Notes: generated by a model not told the origin, from the sequence alone. Positions 33,638 to 43,440 are shown, counted from the first letter of the stretch. The stretch: DNA of 64,000 bases from Pedobacter frigiditerrae (GCF_032678705.1 NZ_JAVTSS010000001.1:744001-808000); one strand, 5' to 3'. Numbers and translations: made by a program.

Positions 33638-36007
33638 ATGTTATATCCCGAAAATTGCCAGGAGCGTTTAGGCTTTAATGAGGTGCGACAAATGGTTCAT
33701 CAACATTGTTTAAGTACAATGGGGCAGGCATTAGTTGCTAAAATGCAAGTGATGACCAAATTTGACCAGATTAATAAGTTTCTTCGTCAAACGAGTGAGT
33801 TCAAAAATATATTAGAAAATCAAGAGCCGCTACAAATCAGTTCATTTTTTGACATTAAAATACTGGCGGATAAAATAAGAGTAGAAAGCACTTATTTAAT
33901 AGAGGATGAATTATTTCAAATCTATTCTTCCTTACAAACGGTTTTTTCTGTAATTCGATTTTTCGACGAAAGGAAAGAAATTTATCCAAATTTAGAAGCG
34001 CTGTTTGAGCATTTACCCATTGAAAAAAATATCCTTAAAAAGATAGAAACGGTTTTAGACCCGAAGGGAAAATTAAAACCAAATGCTTCTGCTGAGCTAC
34101 AAGAAATTACATCGGCCATTGCCAAAGGCGAACAAGAAGTTCGTAAACGAATGGATTCTATCTATAAAATGGCTGTTGGCAAAAACTGGGTTGCTGATGG
34201 AAGTTTAACCGTTAGAGACGGAAGAATTTGTATTCCCATTTTGGCTGAGAATAAAAGAAAACTGAAGGGTTTTATTCACGATGAGTCTGCAAGTGGACAA
34301 ACGGTTTATTTAGAGCCCGAAGAAGTTTTTACGTTAAACAACAAACTAAGGGATTTAGAATTTGATAAACGAAGAGAGATTATCAAAATTTTAATTGCCA
34401 TTACCACAGAATTACGACCGTTTACGCCATTACTTCTTTCTTATCACGGGTTTTTAACCAAACTAGATTTTGTTAGAGCTAAGGCGTTGTTTGCAATAGA
34501 TATTCAAGCTAATATGCCTGTTTTACTAAAAGAGGCAAAAACGAAGTTGATAAATGCTCGTCACCCTTTATTATTACTTTCTTTTGCCACAGAGAAAAAA
34601 ACAGTTGTGCCTTTAAATATTCATATCAATGAGAATTTAAGGATTGTTTTAGTGTCTGGACCAAATGCTGGAGGAAAATCGGTTTGTATGAAAACTGTTG
34701 GTTTGTTGCAAATGATGTTGCAAACTGGCTTATTGGTTCCTGTTGATGAAAGTAGTGAAATGGGAATCTTCGACCAGATTTTTGCAGATATTGGCGATGA
34801 CCAGTCTATTGAATCAGACTTAAGTACTTACAGTGCGCATTTAACCAAAATGAGGTATTTTGTAGAACATGCTTCTCCAAAAACCTTGGTTTTAATTGAT
34901 GAGTTTGGCACAGGAACAGACCCACAATTTGGTGGGCCAATGGCAGAAGCTGTTCTAGAAGTTTTAAACAAGAAAAAAGTTAGAGGCGTAATTACAACTC
35001 ATTATTCGAACTTAAAGCTATTTGCAGGTAATACAGATGGTTTAGAAAACGCATCAATGTTATTTGATAATAGTAAAATGAAGCCTTTATATATTTTAGA
35101 TCTAGGTAAACCTGGAAGTTCTTATGCTTTTGAAATTGCCCAGAATATCGGCTTACAAAGAGAAGTTTTAGAATTAGCAAGACAAAAAATAGGAACCAAC
35201 CAAAATAGCATAGATAGCTTATTGGTCGATTTAGAAAAAGAAAAACGACAAATTCACGAAACTAAAATCACCCTCGCCAATCAGCAGAATAAGGTTAAAA
35301 ACCTAGTTGCAGAAAATGAAAAGCTTAAACTCTTTTTAGAGGAGAACAAAAAGGTTTTAATTAAAGAGGCCAAATTAGAAGCTCAAAATATTATAAGAGA
35401 TGCCAACAAACTGGTAGAGAATACCATTGCAGAAATTAAAGAAAAACAAGCCGATAAAGTTGTAACGAAAGAATTAAGACAGAACCTGCAGAAGAGTTTA
35501 GTTAAGAACGAAGTAAAGGAAGAGAAAAAACCTGTTGTTAAAATTGATAATTCTGCAATTGAAGTAGGGGATTGGGTTCAGTTGGTAAATTCAGAAACCA
35601 GTGGGCAAGTATTAGAAATTAATAGAGACAACTTTGTGTTGGCATTAGGTGATTTACGTTCTGTTGTTAAACGCAATAGGGTTCAAAAGATTAGCAATCG
35701 CCAAGCTAAAAAAGTAGTTCAAAGTAATTCATATTCAGGCAGAATGTCTGAAGCTGTTATGAACTTTAGACCGGAATTAGATTTACGAGGGATGCGTGGT
35801 GAAAATGCCATTCAGGAGGTAGAAAATTACATGGATAAAGCAATTATGCTTGGCTTTCCATCAATTAAACTAATTCATGGTAAAGGTGATGGGATTTTAA
35901 GGAAGTTAGTGAGAGAACACTTAAAGAAATATAAAGAAGTGAAAAGTTTAGAAGATGAACACGCTGATAGAGGTGGAGATGGGATTACTTATGTTAACTT
36001 GAAATAA
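33638..36007 (+). CDS. mutS2: MutS2, Smr-domain ATPase
   Basis: A 789-residue MutS homologue without the mismatch-recognition domain. An N-terminal helical region is followed by the ABC-type ATPase with Walker A GPNAGGKSV (residues 341-349) and Walker B LVLIDEFGTGTDP (about 425-437). A long coiled coil (about 515-620) carries the clamp. The C-terminal Smr nuclease domain (about 712-789) reads LDLRGMRGENA and LIHGKGDGILR. MutS2 acts in anti-recombination and, in some bacteria, in rescue of collided ribosomes. Length is normal. Confidence 0.95.
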   Translation: MLYPENCQERLGFNEVRQMVHQHCLSTMGQALVAKMQVMTKFDQINKFLRQTSEFKNILENQEPLQISSFFDIKILADKIRVESTYLIEDELFQIYSSLQTVFSVIRFFDERKEIYPNLEALFEHLPIEKNILKKIETVLDPKGKLKPNASAELQEITSAIAKGEQEVRKRMDSIYKMAVGKNWVADGSLTVRDGRICIPILAENKRKLKGFIHDESASGQTVYLEPEEVFTLNNKLRDLEFDKRREIIKILIAITTELRPFTPLLLSYHGFLTKLDFVRAKALFAIDIQANMPVLLKEAKTKLINARHPLLLLSFATEKKTVVPLNIHINENLRIVLVSGPNAGGKSVCMKTVGLLQMMLQTGLLVPVDESSEMGIFDQIFADIGDDQSIESDLSTYSAHLTKMRYFVEHASPKTLVLIDEFGTGTDPQFGGPMAEAVLEVLNKKKVRGVITTHYSNLKLFAGNTDGLENASMLFDNSKMKPLYILDLGKPGSSYAFEIAQNIGLQREVLELARQKIGTNQNSIDSLLVDLEKEKRQIHETKITLANQQNKVKNLVAENEKLKLFLEENKKVLIKEAKLEAQNIIRDANKLVENTIAEIKEKQADKVVTKELRQNLQKSLVKNEVKEEKKPVVKIDNSAIEVGDWVQLVNSETSGQVLEINRDNFVLALGDLRSVVKRNRVQKISNRQAKKVVQSNSYSGRMSEAVMNFRPELDLRGMRGENAIQEVENYMDKAIMLGFPSIKLIHGKGDGILRKLVREHLKKYKEVKSLEDEHADRGGDGITYVNLK

Positions 36008-36067
36008 TATTTTAACGCAAACAATTTAGCATTCATTAAAACTGATTACTACTCTTAGCAATATTCA

Positions 36068-36183
36068 GACCTCAGAGAGGTCATATATTTATAGATATTG
36101 GTATTATGATGTACGACCCCAGATGGGGTCAAATATTTCTCTATGTAACCAGTATAAATGTTTTATCCCCCGAAATTTCGGGG
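36068..36183. repeat. Tandem hairpin repeat array
   Basis: Two units of 47 bases begin GACCTC-AGA-GAGGTC (36068-36082) and GACCCC-AGAT-GGGGTC (36115-36130), each followed by a similar ATATTT-rich tail. A third palindrome CCCCGAAATTTCGGGG closes the array near 36183. The rest of the 441-base gap 36008-36448 is AT-rich with no gene I can support. Confidence 0.55.
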
Positions 36184-36448
36184 CAGGCTCTCTGGGATAT
36201 TTTGAGATGCCATTTGTTAGAGGTGTATTATCTCTTTGGCAAATTTAATGTGAAGGTCATTATCAACAATGGCCTAGCTTATAAACAAGAAAATTTCTAA
36301 AATATTTTCTAATTTTTTTAATCACATTAAAAACATCTTTATTTTGTCTATTAGCAAGGTTTATCAGCTTTGCTTAGTGTAAAATTTACATCTACTCCCA
36401 TTTTAAAAAGCGCTATATTAATTCTAATTTAGCCACAAAACGTAATAT

Positions 36449-37150
36449 ATGATTAACAAAGTTGTATCTGGAGCAGATGATGCTATCAAGGATATAAAAG
36501 ATGGAGATACCTTAATGTTAGGCGGATTTGGCTTATGTGGTATTCCTGAAAATTGCATTACTGCACTCGTTAAAAAAGGTGTTAAAAACCTAACCTGTAT
36601 TGCAAACAATGCAGGTGTAGACGATTTTGGAATTGGTCTAATGCTACAAACCAGACAGGTTAAAAAAATGATATCCTCTTATGTTGGCGAAAATGCCGAG
36701 TTTGAAAGGCAATTGTTAAGTGGCGAACTGGAGGTGGAACTAATTCCGCAAGGTACATTGGCCACTCGTTGTATGGCTGCAGGTTACGGAATGCCAGCAA
36801 TTTTTACGCCTGCAGGTGTAGGTACAGAGGTAGCAGAAGGTAAAGAAATCAGAAATTTTAATGGCAAGGATTACTTGATGGAATATGCCTTTGATGCAGA
36901 TTTTGCCTTGGTTAAAGCTTGGAAAGGTGATACTGCTGGTAATCTAATCTTCCGTTCTACCAGTAGAAACTTTAATCCTGTAATGGCCATGGCTGGAAAA
37001 ATTACAATTGCCGAAGTAGAACATTTAGTAGAGGCTGGAGAATTAGACCCCGACCATATTCATACGCCTGGCGTATATGTTCATCGCATATTCCAAGGAA
37101 AAGATTACGAAAAAAGAATTGAACAAAGAACGGTAAGGAAGAAGGATTAA
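36449..37150 (+). CDS. scoA: 3-oxoacid CoA-transferase subunit A
   Basis: A 233-residue alpha subunit of succinyl-CoA:3-ketoacid CoA-transferase. [13 protein letters not shown] near residues 31-43 is the CoA-binding signature, and [14 protein letters not shown] near 62 is typical. Together with ScoB it moves CoA between succinate and acetoacetate in ketone body use. scoB follows after 120 bases, a gap that contains a word-repeat rather than a promoter I can name. Confidence 0.93.
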   Translation: MINKVVSGADDAIKDIKDGDTLMLGGFGLCGIPENCITALVKKGVKNLTCIANNAGVDDFGIGLMLQTRQVKKMISSYVGENAEFERQLLSGELEVELIPQGTLATRCMAAGYGMPAIFTPAGVGTEVAEGKEIRNFNGKDYLMEYAFDADFALVKAWKGDTAGNLIFRSTSRNFNPVMAMAGKITIAEVEHLVEAGELDPDHIHTPGVYVHRIFQGKDYEKRIEQRTVRKKD

Positions 37151-37164
37151 AGAGCAGTAACGTC

Positions 37165-37225
37165 TTTCGTTCATAGTCTATCGTCCTTCGGTTAACGAAA
37201 AACGACCAACGAAAAACGGATAAAC
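37165..37225. repeat. Intergenic word repeat (CGAAAAACGACC)
   Basis: AACGAAAAACGACC and AACGAAAAACGG are direct copies; an opposing CTTTCGTTC and CCTTCGGTT lie upstream. The same word appears at 52688-52758. Confidence 0.45.
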
Positions 37226-37270
37226 ATTATCTCAAATTTACTTAGTGCCTTTGTGGTCAAAAAATAGAAT

Positions 37271-37930
37271 ATGCTTGATAAAAACGGAATTGCTAAACGT
37301 ATAGCAAAAGAAATAAAAGATGGTTACTACGTTAATTTGGGGATAGGTATCCCAACGTTAGTAGCAAATTATATCCCAGAGGGAATTAATGTTGTACTAC
37401 AATCTGAAAATGGCTTGTTGGGTATGGGACCATTTCCTTTTGAGGGAGAGGAAGACCCTGATTTGATAAACGCTGGTAAACAAACCATCACCACTTTAGC
37501 CGGTTCATCTATATTTGATTCGGCAATGAGTTTCGGAATGATAAGGGCTCAGAAAATAGATTTAACCATTTTAGGGGCAATGGAAGTCTCCGAAAATGGG
37601 GATATTGCCAACTGGAAAATTCCAGGTAAAATGGTTAAAGGAATGGGAGGAGCAATGGATTTGGTAGCTTCGGCCAAAAATATAATCGTTGCCATGCAGC
37701 ATATTAACAAGGCAGGAGAAAGTAAGTTATTACCTAATTGCACTTTGCCTTTAACTGGTGTTAAGTGCATCAAAAAGGTGGTCACAGAGTTAGCGGTATT
37801 GGATATTTTACCAGAAGGAGGCTTTAGATTGTTAGAAAGAGCACCTGGTGTTAGTGTTGATTTTATTAAGCAATCTACCTTAGGTAAACTTTACGCGGAT
37901 GACAATGTGCCTGAAATGGTTTTGGATTAA
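37271..37930 (+). CDS. scoB: 3-oxoacid CoA-transferase subunit B
   Basis: A 219-residue beta subunit. The catalytic glutamate that forms the enzyme-CoA thioester is in LQSENGLLGMGP (about Glu46), and GGAMDLVASAKNIIVAMQH near 125-143 is a family block. It partners ScoA. A thiolase at 55472-56650 could complete acetoacetate metabolism, but it is far away and on the other strand. Confidence 0.94.
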   Translation: MLDKNGIAKRIAKEIKDGYYVNLGIGIPTLVANYIPEGINVVLQSENGLLGMGPFPFEGEEDPDLINAGKQTITTLAGSSIFDSAMSFGMIRAQKIDLTILGAMEVSENGDIANWKIPGKMVKGMGGAMDLVASAKNIIVAMQHINKAGESKLLPNCTLPLTGVKCIKKVVTELAVLDILPEGGFRLLERAPGVSVDFIKQSTLGKLYADDNVPEMVLD

Positions 37931-37934
37931 GCTT

Positions 37935-37993
37935 ATGGTCAATGGCTATGGGTTAATGGCTATTTGCACCATCAACTATGAACCATTGACCAT
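37935..37993. repeat. Intergenic word repeat with perfect 11-bp inverted arms
   Basis: ATGGTCAATGG (37935-37945) and CCATTGACCAT (37983-37993) pair perfectly. Between them the words GGTTAATGG and CATCAACTATGAACC repeat the theme. It lies between convergent genes and may act as a shared terminator, though it has no T-run. Confidence 0.6.
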
Positions 37994-38001
37994 CAACTAA
38001 A

Positions 38002-38643
38002 TTACTTACAATACTTAGTCTTCAACTCATCAGATATCTCTTCAGTAATTCTGATGATATCATCTGGGGTATCGTTATTGTTGATTACAATTTTATTGCA
38101 GGCATCACGGTAAGGAAGTAAAAACTCTTTATACGCTGGTACAACATGGTTATCCCATTTATAAAGCACATCATCTTCAGGATAGCCTCTTTCCATTCCA
38201 TCGCGTTTAATGCGACGTTGTAAAGCTACATCTTCATCCGCTTCGATAAATATGCGTAAGTCTAATAAGTCAGAAATTTCTGTAAAATGAAGAATGAATA
38301 ACCCTTCTACTATTAAAATGGGTGCAGGGTTTATTTCTAAAATTTTAACAACCGCTAGCGGATTGTTGAAATTATATTCCTTTTTGTAAACAACATCTCC
38401 TTTAATTAATTTTTTGATGTCGATTAAAAATTGTTCATCATCAATAGTAGATGGTAAATCAAAATTATAGAGTTTGTTTTCCTCTTGGGTCATTTCTCCG
38501 GCAGGAATGTAATAATCATCCTGTGAAAGCAATGTGACTTCATCATTTTTAAAATGATGTAAAAAACTATTTAAAAAGAAGGTCTTACCAGAACCACTTC
38601 CACCTGCAATACCAATTATTAAAGGTTTATTTTTGTTGTTCAT
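38002..38643 (-). CDS. udk: Uridine kinase
   Basis: A 213-residue P-loop kinase that phosphorylates uridine and cytidine in pyrimidine salvage. Walker A is GGSGSGKT (about 15-22), and LLSQDDYYIPA and RRIKRDGMERGYPEDDV are the nucleoside-binding and lid segments. It overlaps the end of the LysM gene by 17 bases, so its translation is likely coupled. A phosphoribulokinase-like activity is unlikely at this length. Confidence 0.92.
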   Translation of the reverse strand: MNNKNKPLIIGIAGGSGSGKTFFLNSFLHHFKNDEVTLLSQDDYYIPAGEMTQEENKLYNFDLPSTIDDEQFLIDIKKLIKGDVVYKKEYNFNNPLAVVKILEINPAPILIVEGLFILHFTEISDLLDLRIFIEADEDVALQRRIKRDGMERGYPEDDVLYKWDNHVVPAYKEFLLPYRDACNKIVINNNDTPDDIIRITEEISDELKTKYCK

Positions 38644-39964
38644 TCTCTTGAGCGCCGTAGGTTATATTACAAAAAAAGCGTTTATCTAAAGCACCAACAG
38701 CATCTGCTACTGCTTTTGTCATTACAATTATAACATCTTTTGTTGATTCGTTCTCTGTAAATTTACCAACAACCTTTGCATAGGTGGTTCGGTTGCTCAT
38801 TGGGTTTGTAATTTTTATAACGGTTCCTACTGGCGCAGTGCGATGTAAAACCAACATTTTAGAAGCATCTAAGTCTTGGTCGGCAATCCAAACTGCAGTT
38901 CCTTTTTCTTCAAATTGAGTTAACCCATATTTGCTTGGCGCATACTTTAAGGTTGGGTCTTTAATCGTATTTGGACTTCCAGTACTTTCTTCATCATCAT
39001 CACCAGTTGTTGCAGCAGGTTTAGCACCTTTTATAATTAATTTCTGCCCTACAGTAACATCTGTTGAAGTAAGATTATTGAAAGTCTTTAATTGATAAGT
39101 GGTTAAGCTGTATTTTTGTGCGATAGAATAAATGGTTTCACCAGCTACAACTGTATGCTCAAAACTTGCATCTGAAGTGGTTTTAGCTGTAACAACTTCT
39201 TTTTTTGCATTGCTTTTTGGCTCGGCTTGTGTGACGGTTTCAACTACTGGAGCTTGTGTGCCATTCACCGAAGGAATTTTTAAAATCTGACCAATCCTCA
39301 AATTATTTGAAGAAAGACCGTTCAATCGCTTTATCTCATCAACTGTGGTGCCATACTTTTCAGCAAGCATATTTAGGTTTTCTTTTGCTTTTATGCTATG
39401 TTCTACAACTGCTGCGGGGTTTTCATTGGTTACAACTTTATTATCAACTACTGTTTTTGAGGCAGGTGGTGTAACAACAGTTTTCGGTTCTGGCTGTGTG
39501 ACCGTTTCACTTACATTGGTAGCATTAGGAATTTTTAAAACTTGGCCAATTTGTAAATTGATTGATTTTAATCCATTAACCCTTTTAATTTCATCAACGG
39601 TTGTCCCATACTTTTCAGCAAGCATATTTAAATTATCCTTCGCTTTAATGGTATATTCAACAGTATTGGCATTGTTATCTTTTGCTGCAGCAGCAACATT
39701 AACTGGTGCAAAATCTATTGTTGTAGGTACTTTAATAATTACACCAATTTGTAAAAACTTGCTGTCGTTAAAAGTCATGATGTCTTTAAAATTGACATTG
39801 TATTTTTTAGCAAGTGAATAATAAGTTTCCTTGGCTTCAACTCTATGAAGAATCAGTTTTTTGCCTTTGTTATTCTCAACGCCAATAGAATCAACCTTAT
39901 AGTTGGCAAAAGTAATGGAAGAGCTGAGCGTAAGGAAGGTGAGGAGTATATATAGTTTCTGCAT
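38627..39964 (-). CDS. LysM protein with RlpA-like C-terminal domain
   Basis: A 445-residue exported protein with a signal peptide (about 20 residues, ending ITFA). It contains four LysM peptidoglycan-binding modules at about 32-75, 98-142, 190-233 and 273-313; the second and third are close copies sharing NLNMLAEKYGTTVDEIKR. A C-terminal double-psi beta-barrel-like domain (about 345-440, GTAVWIADQD and NPMSNRTTYAKVVG) resembles RlpA lytic transglycosylases. It probably acts in cell wall remodelling in the periplasm. Linkers are rich in Val, Thr and Pro. Confidence 0.87.
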   Translation of the reverse strand: MQKLYILLTFLTLSSSITFANYKVDSIGVENNKGKKLILHRVEAKETYYSLAKKYNVNFKDIMTFNDSKFLQIGVIIKVPTTIDFAPVNVAAAAKDNNANTVEYTIKAKDNLNMLAEKYGTTVDEIKRVNGLKSINLQIGQVLKIPNATNVSETVTQPEPKTVVTPPASKTVVDNKVVTNENPAAVVEHSIKAKENLNMLAEKYGTTVDEIKRLNGLSSNNLRIGQILKIPSVNGTQAPVVETVTQAEPKSNAKKEVVTAKTTSDASFEHTVVAGETIYSIAQKYSLTTYQLKTFNNLTSTDVTVGQKLIIKGAKPAATTGDDDEESTGSPNTIKDPTLKYAPSKYGLTQFEEKGTAVWIADQDLDASKMLVLHRTAPVGTVIKITNPMSNRTTYAKVVGKFTENESTKDVIIVMTKAVADAVGALDKRFFCNITYGAQENEQQK

Positions 39965-40134
39965 TAATTTTCTTGAAAGTATTTGGTTGACAATTATACG
40001 AAAATAATTTTTAGGGTAAATGATGTAGCTAAAACGTTATTATGACATATCTATTGTGCTTTTTTCCTAATTTTAGCCAAACCAATCTCAATATTGATTG
40101 TTTTATAATTGAAATTAAAATCATCTAAATTATC

Positions 40135-40614
40135 ATGGACGCAAAAGAAATTAGTTTAAGCGAGAAAAAAGTTAAACCAGTAGTAGATATGTTAAATGAC
40201 TACTTAGCCAATTACCATATTCATTATCAAAAGCTAAGAGGTTGCCATTGGAACATCAAAGGTCAGAATTTTTTCACCTTACACATCAAGTTTGAAGAAT
40301 TATATACCAACGCTCAATTAACAATTGATGAAATTGCTGAGCGTGTTTTAACATTGGGAAAACCACCTCATAGTCGTTTTGCAGATTACATTAAGGAAGC
40401 AACCATTAAAGAAATTGATACCATTGGTATGAAAGATTTAGATATGGTTGATGCAGTTTTAGAAGATATGGCCAAATTAATTGAACTAGAACGTGAATTA
40501 TTAGAAGCATCTGACATAGCTGGTGATGACGGAACCAATGATATGGTTAACCGTTTTATGCAGTTTAAAGAAAAAACAACTTGGATGTTACGCTCTTTCG
40601 CTGGAAAGAAATAA
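40135..40614 (+). CDS. dps: Dps family ferritin-like protein
   Basis: A 159-residue four-helix ferritin-like protein that stores iron and protects DNA during starvation or oxidative stress. The intersubunit ferroxidase site is seen as CHWNIKGQNFFTLHIKFEELY (split His, Asp/Glu pattern; about residues 38-58). No long Lys-rich N-terminus is present, so DNA binding may be weak. A TAATTTTA box, one base off consensus, lies about 60 bases upstream. Confidence 0.9.
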   Translation: MDAKEISLSEKKVKPVVDMLNDYLANYHIHYQKLRGCHWNIKGQNFFTLHIKFEELYTNAQLTIDEIAERVLTLGKPPHSRFADYIKEATIKEIDTIGMKDLDMVDAVLEDMAKLIELERELLEASDIAGDDGTNDMVNRFMQFKEKTTWMLRSFAGKK

Positions 40615-40629
40615 ACTAACTTAGTTTTT

Positions 40630-40672
40630 AAGCCGTAGATTCGCAGATTTTTCTGTTAACTGCGGCTTTTTT
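40630..40672 (+). terminator. Intrinsic terminator of dps
   Basis: AAGCCGTAG and CTGCGGCTT form a 9-bp stem with one wobble, with an inner CAGA/TCTG stem, followed by TTTTTTG. It begins 15 bases after the dps stop. Confidence 0.8.
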
Positions 40673-40780
40673 GTGTAAGATATTTTCCATTAATAGAAGT
40701 TGTTTTTAAGTTTTTGAGATTTTGAAATAGAGTTATTGAAGGGTCAAACTTTAAAAAGAACCACTGTTTTCTGTTAAATA

Positions 40781-40845
40781 AACCCGACTTAGCGAGATGC
40801 CGTTTTTTCGGCAGAAGCGAGGGCGGGGCTGAAATAACAAAAGGA
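40781..40845. repeat. Dispersed intergenic repeat
   Basis: CCCGACTTAGCGAGATGCCG and the following GGCAGAAGCGAGGGCGGGG form a GC-rich segment of the REP-like type. The remaining part of the 331-base gap 40615-40945 holds the dps terminator and the ubiD promoter. Confidence 0.4.
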
Positions 40846-40932
40846 TTACTGACGTTGATTTTCAATTTTTTTCTGAATATCCATAACCGGAAATAGGGAA
40901 TTATAATTTTCAGTTTTCTCAATATCAAACCT

Positions 40933-40940
40933 TATTTTTG
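40933..40940 (+). promoter_or_regulatory. TAnnTTTG promoter of ubiD-like gene
   Basis: TATTTTTG ends only 5 bases before the ATG at 40946. It is the third case in this window where the consensus box almost touches the start codon. Confidence 0.5.
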
Positions 40941-40945
40941 CATTG

Positions 40946-42778
40946 ATGGGATACAAAAATTTAGCCGACTGCATTGCAGACCTAGAAAAAAACGGTCATT
41001 TAATTCGTATAAAAGAAGAGGTTGATCCTTATTTAGAAATGGCCGCCATTCATTTAAGGGTGTATGAAAAACAAGGTCCGGCCTTATTGTTTGAAAACGT
41101 AAAAGGAAGTAAATTCCCCGCTGTTTCTAATCTTTTTGGAACCCTAGAACGTTCGAAATTTATGTTTCGCGATAGCTTGCCAAAGGTAGAACAATTGGTA
41201 GGTTTACGTTCAGATCCCATAAAAGCATTAAAAAATCCTTTGAAATATGCAGGTTCTGCATTAACTGCTCTATCGGCATTACCCTTAAAACAATCGCTTT
41301 TTAAAAGTACTTTCCAAAAAACCACCATTAGTGCATTACCACAAATTGTAAATTGGCCAATGGATGGTGGACCATTTATTACCATGCCCCAAGTTTTTAC
41401 AGAAGATATAGATAAACCAGGGGTGATGAATGGGAATTTGGGGATGTACAGAATTCAACTAGCAGGAAACGATTATATTACTGACAAGGAAATAGGGTTA
41501 CACTATCAAATTCATAGAGGGATAGGGGTGCACCAAACGAAGGCAAATGCAAAAGGCCAACCTTTAAAAGTGAGTATTTTTGTCGGCGGCCCACCATCAC
41601 ATCCTCTAGCTGCGGTAATGCCATTGCCAGAGGGATTATCAGAATTAACGTTTGCAGGAGCTATGGGCAATAGGCGTTTTAGGTATTTTTATGACGAGGA
41701 AGGTTTCTGTATTTCTGCAGATGCTGATTTTGTAATTACGGGAACGGTTTATCCAAAAGAAAATAAACCTGAAGGGCCATTTGGTGATCATCTAGGCTAT
41801 TATAGTTTAACACATCCTTTTCCATTGATGAAGGTTCATAACGTTTATCATAAAAAAAATGCTGTTTGGTCTTTCACGGTTGTGGGTAGACCACCACAGG
41901 AAGACACGAGTTTTGGTGCGCTTATTCACGAAATTACTGGCTCTGCGATTCCGAAAGAAATCTCGGGTTTAAAAGAAGTAAACGCAGTTGATGCTGCGGG
42001 CGTTCATCCACTTTTGTTTGCTATCGGTAGTGAGAGATATACACCTTATTTAAAGGATAGGAAACCTCAAGAAATTTTAACCATTGCCAATCATATTTTA
42101 GGTAAAAATCAATTGAGCTTGGCAAAATATCTTTTTATAGCAGCAAGAGAGGATGATGAAAATTTAAGTACCAATCACATAGAGCATTTTCTTCATCACA
42201 TGCTGGAAAGAATTGACTTAAAAAAGGATTTGCATTTCCATACCAATACTACAATTGATACCTTAGATTATTCTGGCGAGGGATTAAATGCTGGTTCTAA
42301 AGTTGTTTTTGCAGCAGCAGGAGAAAAGAAAAGAGATTTAATAACATCATTGCCTGCTAACTTTAGCTTGCCAGAAGGATTTAATACGCCAAAAATGGCT
42401 ATACCAGGGGTGCTAGTTATTAAGGGAAATGATTATCAATATGACAGTGCTAAAACACAAATAGAATCCTTAAAATCTCATTTAAAAAGCGAAGATTTAT
42501 CTTCACTACCTTTAATTGTTGTATGTGATGATGCGGAGTTTACAGCTGCAAATATTAATAATTTAGTTTGGGTGACTTTTACAAGAAGCAATCCCGCTAC
42601 TGATATAGATGGTGCTAATGACTTTACTACAAACAAGCATTGGGGTTGCAATGGACCATTAATTATTGATGCCAGAAAGAAACCACATCATGCTCCAGAA
42701 CTGATCAAAGACCCAACAGTTGAAAAGAAGATAGATAGGATGGGTGAAAAGGGTGGTAGTTTGTGTGGGGTTATATAA
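40946..42778 (+). CDS. ubiD: UbiD family decarboxylase
   Basis: A 610-residue prenyl-FMN-dependent (de)carboxylase. The conserved block KPEGPFGDHLGYY (about 274-286) carries catalytic Glu residues, and GGPPSHPLAAVMPLPEG near 213 is typical. Start at ATG 40946; an in-frame TTG one codon earlier lies just outside the promoter box. It needs the cofactor made by UbiX (11931-12500). Because these bacteria use menaquinone, the substrate may be a menaquinone precursor or an aromatic acid; the long C-terminal part (about 480-610) is as in large UbiD enzymes. Confidence 0.9.
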   Translation: MGYKNLADCIADLEKNGHLIRIKEEVDPYLEMAAIHLRVYEKQGPALLFENVKGSKFPAVSNLFGTLERSKFMFRDSLPKVEQLVGLRSDPIKALKNPLKYAGSALTALSALPLKQSLFKSTFQKTTISALPQIVNWPMDGGPFITMPQVFTEDIDKPGVMNGNLGMYRIQLAGNDYITDKEIGLHYQIHRGIGVHQTKANAKGQPLKVSIFVGGPPSHPLAAVMPLPEGLSELTFAGAMGNRRFRYFYDEEGFCISADADFVITGTVYPKENKPEGPFGDHLGYYSLTHPFPLMKVHNVYHKKNAVWSFTVVGRPPQEDTSFGALIHEITGSAIPKEISGLKEVNAVDAAGVHPLLFAIGSERYTPYLKDRKPQEILTIANHILGKNQLSLAKYLFIAAREDDENLSTNHIEHFLHHMLERIDLKKDLHFHTNTTIDTLDYSGEGLNAGSKVVFAAAGEKKRDLITSLPANFSLPEGFNTPKMAIPGVLVIKGNDYQYDSAKTQIESLKSHLKSEDLSSLPLIVVCDDAEFTAANINNLVWVTFTRSNPATDIDGANDFTTNKHWGCNGPLIIDARKKPHHAPELIKDPTVEKKIDRMGEKGGSLCGVI

Positions 42779-43440
42779 CAAAGGACGATATTTTTTTAAT
42801 GTATCTCTTCGATGCTTAGATCATTGTTAAGTGTCAACTCGTTTACTCCTTCCTATTTCTAGATTTTTTGCAAATTCCTATTATTACCAAAATGGTAAAA
42901 TTTAACAAGGTTTTTATAGGGAAAATTCTTTGCAAACCTGCGTTTAAAAATGTCCAGATAAAAAGGTATGTCTCGCCTGAAATATTTTTATAACAACCTT
43001 TTGGCTAAATACCGCTATTATCTAAATGATACTTTATCGTTTAGTGTTCATTTTATCCTGTAATAGCTTTAATTGTAAGTTAAGCGAAATTCACAAGTGT
43101 TTAATTAGGAGTTAACTAGGTTAATAACCTTATTATGACCCTGTTTGCACCGTGTTATCACCCTTTAAACACCTTGTGAAGCTAAAACAAAAATAGCAGG
43201 AGCAATTTACTGGGATTGAATAATAAATTAACTATACGTTAATGTCTATTATCAAATGAATAAAGAACAAACGTTTGTGCAGTCTTAAACTCTTCCATTT
43301 ATTCAAGTATTCATAGTTTAGAGCAAAAGATTTAGCTATTTGTATTTGGTCATGTGTTATATTTCTAATTTCTAAAATTTTTATAGAACTGAAAGAGCAA
43401 CAAATTACAATGAGCAGGTTAAAATTTTAAGGGTAAAGCA
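42779..43440. other. Gene-free AT-rich region
   Basis: This is most of a 768-base gap with no ORF of usable length on either strand. It contains short palindromes (GGTTAATAACC near 43120) and a segment TTATCACCCTTTAAACACC that might be decayed regulatory DNA. I recognise no RNA gene. It ends at the promoter of the next gene. Confidence 0.4.

Noticed and set aside
36106-36300. Plus-strand frame of 64 codons upstream of scoA
   Set aside because: It runs through the hairpin repeat array and has no protein-like pattern or conserved motif.
39345-39821. Plus-strand frame of 158 codons
   Set aside because: Antisense to the repeated LysM modules; its internal repeats mirror theirs.
40656-40928. Minus-strand frame of 90 codons between dps and ubiD
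   Set aside because: It covers the dps terminator and a dispersed repeat and lies antisense to the ubiD promoter region; composition is that of intergenic DNA.
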